Positions 62,458-64,000 of a DNA stretch of 64,000 bases are shown here, one piece after another (the first letter of the stretch is position 1; every line of letters starts with the position of its first letter). The translations under genes were made by a program, and so were the position numbers. The notes under the pieces are model-generated. The model ran no database searches, had not been told where the DNA came from, and saw nothing but the letters and a program-made list of their open reading frames with translations. Location of the stretch: positions 62,001 through 126,000 of the forward strand of contig JBMHCG010000043.1 in the NCBI GenBank assembly GCA_049890035.1, given 5' to 3'. The DNA comes from UBA11891 sp049890035. Lineage in GTDB: Bacteria; Bacteroidota; Bacteroidia; Flavobacteriales; Flavobacteriaceae.

Positions 62458-62465
62458 TACTTTCG
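62458..62465 (+). promoter_or_regulatory. Possible -7 element for the DUF2723 gene
   Basis: TACTTTCG differs from TAnnTTTG at one base and lies 15 nt before the ATG at 62481. No good -33 TTTG is visible. Confidence 0.35.
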
Positions 62466-62480
62466 CCCGAAAAGAAGTTC

Positions 62481-64000
62481 ATGTCCGAATTACACTTCAA
62501 GCGATGGAATACCCTTTTTGGATGGGGAATTTTTGCCATAGGGCTTCTCACCTATGGATGGACTGTTGAACCCACTGCCAGTTATTGGGACTGTGCAGAA
62601 TATATTGCTACGTCAGCCAAACTTCAAGTAGGTCACCCCCCGGGTGCGCCCTTGTTTCAAATGCTTGGTGCTTTCTTCGCCCTTTTTGCGAGCCAACCCG
62701 AGCAAATCGCCTTGATGGTGAACTATATGTCCGTTGTTTCATCGGCCTTTACATTGTTGTTTATGTTTTGGACGTTGACACTTCTGATGCGCAAATTACC
62801 TGCCTTTCAAAGTCTTAAAAATCCTCAGGAAGCCTTAGGTTTTTTTGGGAGTGCTGCGATTGGTGTGTTAGCCTATTGTTTTTCGGACAGCTTTTGGTTC
62901 AATGCTGTGGAAGCAGAGGTCTATGCCATGGCGACTTTTTTATTAGCCCTGCTTTTCTGGTTGGGGTTACGATGGGAACAAGACATGCATCAGCCGAGAG
63001 GAGACCGCTGGTTGGTTTTGATTGCCTTCATCGTCGGCCTTTCTTTTGGGGTCCACTTTATGGGTTTATTGACCCTCCCAGCCATAGGCATGCTCTACTA
63101 TTTTAAAAATTACAAAGAGGTTACCCTCAAAGGGTTTGTCCTTGCCAACACCCTATCAGTGGCAATTTTACTTTTTATTTTCAAGCTTTTGTTGCCCACC
63201 ACCCTGGCTTTTTTTGGGAAAGCAGAAGTCTACTTCGTCAACACCATGGGACTACCTTTCAATAGTGGTACCGTCATCGCTGGATTTACGTTGGTATTTC
63301 TTTTTTATTACGGTCTGCGGTGGACACGGCGACAAGGCTATGTGCAACTTAACACTGGGCTCTTATGCATCCTTTTTGTTTTGATTGGTTTTTCGTCCTG
63401 GTTGATGATTCCGATCCGTTCCCAAGCCAATACCGTCATCAACGAAAATGCACCCGACAATGCCCGTGCACTGCTGGCCTATTACAACTTGGAACAATAT
63501 CCGGAAACGCATTTATTCTATGGCCCTATGTTTTCGGATATGTATGCTGGAAGGGATGCTGCCCAACCCTACAAAGACGATAAACCTAAGTATGAGCGGG
63601 ATCGGAAGACAGGCAAATACGTAATCGTCAACCATTGGGAAAATTCAGAAATCAATTCGAATGCAAAGCACCGAGGTTTGCTACCTCGGCTTTGGAGTCC
63701 CGAACATGCGGCAAATTATATCAACTTTACAAAGCCCCTCGAATTTGCTCTAGCCCCTGAATATCGTTCCAACCAGCGTCTTCGAGACCGAATCAATCAA
63801 ATTCGACAAGATGCAGAAGAAGGACTGCTATCGGGTGAAGAATACCACGACTTTTACAAGAACTTTAGCCCTTACCTCCAAATAGAAAAACCCTCTTTAT
63901 GGAGCAATCTTATATTCCTTTTTGATTATCAAATGAGTTATATGTACTGGCGGTATTTTTTATGGAATTTTGTCGGACGCCAAAATGATTTACAAGGCGA
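62481..64000 (+). CDS. DUF2723 multi-pass membrane protein (PMT-like), C-terminus cut by window edge
   Basis: An open frame starts at the ATG at 62481 and stays open to the window end (506 codons visible of roughly 1000 typical). The sequence 'GLLTYGWTVEPTASYWDCAEYIATSAKLQVGHPPGAPLF' and 'WFNAVEAEVYAMATFLLALLFWLGLRWE' is the DUF2723 pattern, a family related to lipid-linked-sugar protein O-mannosyltransferases. The acidic Asp/Glu in the first periplasmic loop (WDCAEY) is the expected catalytic feature. It probably glycosylates envelope proteins or lipids. Confidence 0.9.
   Translation, partial: MSELHFKRWNTLFGWGIFAIGLLTYGWTVEPTASYWDCAEYIATSAKLQVGHPPGAPLFQMLGAFFALFASQPEQIALMVNYMSVVSSAFTLLFMFWTLTLLMRKLPAFQSLKNPQEALGFFGSAAIGVLAYCFSDSFWFNAVEAEVYAMATFLLALLFWLGLRWEQDMHQPRGDRWLVLIAFIVGLSFGVHFMGLLTLPAIGMLYYFKNYKEVTLKGFVLANTLSVAILLFIFKLLLPTTLAFFGKAEVYFVNTMGLPFNSGTVIAGFTLVFLFYYGLRWTRRQGYVQLNTGLLCILFVLIGFSSWLMIPIRSQANTVINENAPDNARALLAYYNLEQYPETHLFYGPMFSDMYAGRDAAQPYKDDKPKYERDRKTGKYVIVNHWENSEINSNAKHRGLLPRLWSPEHAANYINFTKPLEFALAPEYRSNQRLRDRINQIRQDAEEGLLSGEEYHDFYKNFSPYLQIEKPSLWSNLIFLFDYQMSYMYWRYFLWNFVGRQNDLQG

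Noticed and set aside
1..64000. CRISPR array, prophage, insertion sequence or rRNA operon
   Set aside because: No periodic short repeats, transposase, integrase, phage structural genes or rRNA sequence was seen on either strand.

Overview
The window comes from a Bacteroidota genome, most likely a flavobacterium (Flavobacteriaceae). The signs are a SusC/SusD pair, an alternative complex III (ActABCDEF) operon joined to cytochrome c oxidase genes, many small lipoproteins, A-rich rather than Shine-Dalgarno-like leaders, and Bacteroidota-type promoter elements (TTTG about 19-21 nt before TAnnTTTG). No rRNA, prophage, IS element or CRISPR array was seen. There is one tRNA (Gln, TTG).

Positions 1-22281 hold one long minus-strand sugar-uptake and catabolism locus: susC-like, susD-like, a perfect 32-bp terminator palindrome, a large FG-GAP/ASPIC lipoprotein, a small orphan lipoprotein, two more FG-GAP/ASPIC lipoproteins, a vanadium-haloperoxidase/PAP2-like lipoprotein, an MFS (GPH/SLC45-like) transporter, xylB, xylA, and a sodium:solute symporter that runs off the left edge. 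A divergent LacI-family regulator (22282-23298) is separated from susC by a region with a perfect CGAAAACGTTTTCG palindrome, the obvious operator candidate. The locus ends in the xylose isomerase/xylulokinase pathway but has no recognisable glycoside hydrolase in this window. It is the best candidate here for an under-described system.

Positions 23772-27030 carry queG, a cytochrome P450 and ruvB. A HigB/HigA toxin-antitoxin module (27142-27793) follows, with identical 30-bp copies of a terminator on both sides. Positions 27988-39115 are the respiratory operon actA-B-C-D-E-F-ctaC-ctaD (minus strand). Divergent to it is a small SPOR-domain protein. The core operon rimP-nusA-infB occupies 39692-44128.

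Positions 44352-48429 (plus) encode a VWA protein, a MoxR/ChlI-like AAA+ ATPase with an unusual Walker B, and a MATE exporter. A Rrf2-family regulator with four C-terminal cysteines faces metY (48963-50237); the 120-bp gap contains divergent promoters around a perfect palindrome. Then come a membrane protein/winged-helix pair with its own palindrome, a mini MotA/ExbB-like protein, a secreted orphan, a nitrilase, a DUF885 protein, a cupin/SDR pair (the SDR lacks the Tyr/Lys catalytic pair), an NAD(P)-binding SDR-like protein and tRNA-Gln.

Positions 59403-62377 are a four-gene operon: ECF sigma factor, putative membrane anti-sigma, DUF2807 protein, and a probable outer-membrane protein. The window closes inside a DUF2723 membrane protein. 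Several start codons were moved inward from the longest open frame because a signal peptide, a family N-terminus, a promoter or tight gene coupling favours the shorter form. These cases are stated in each entry.
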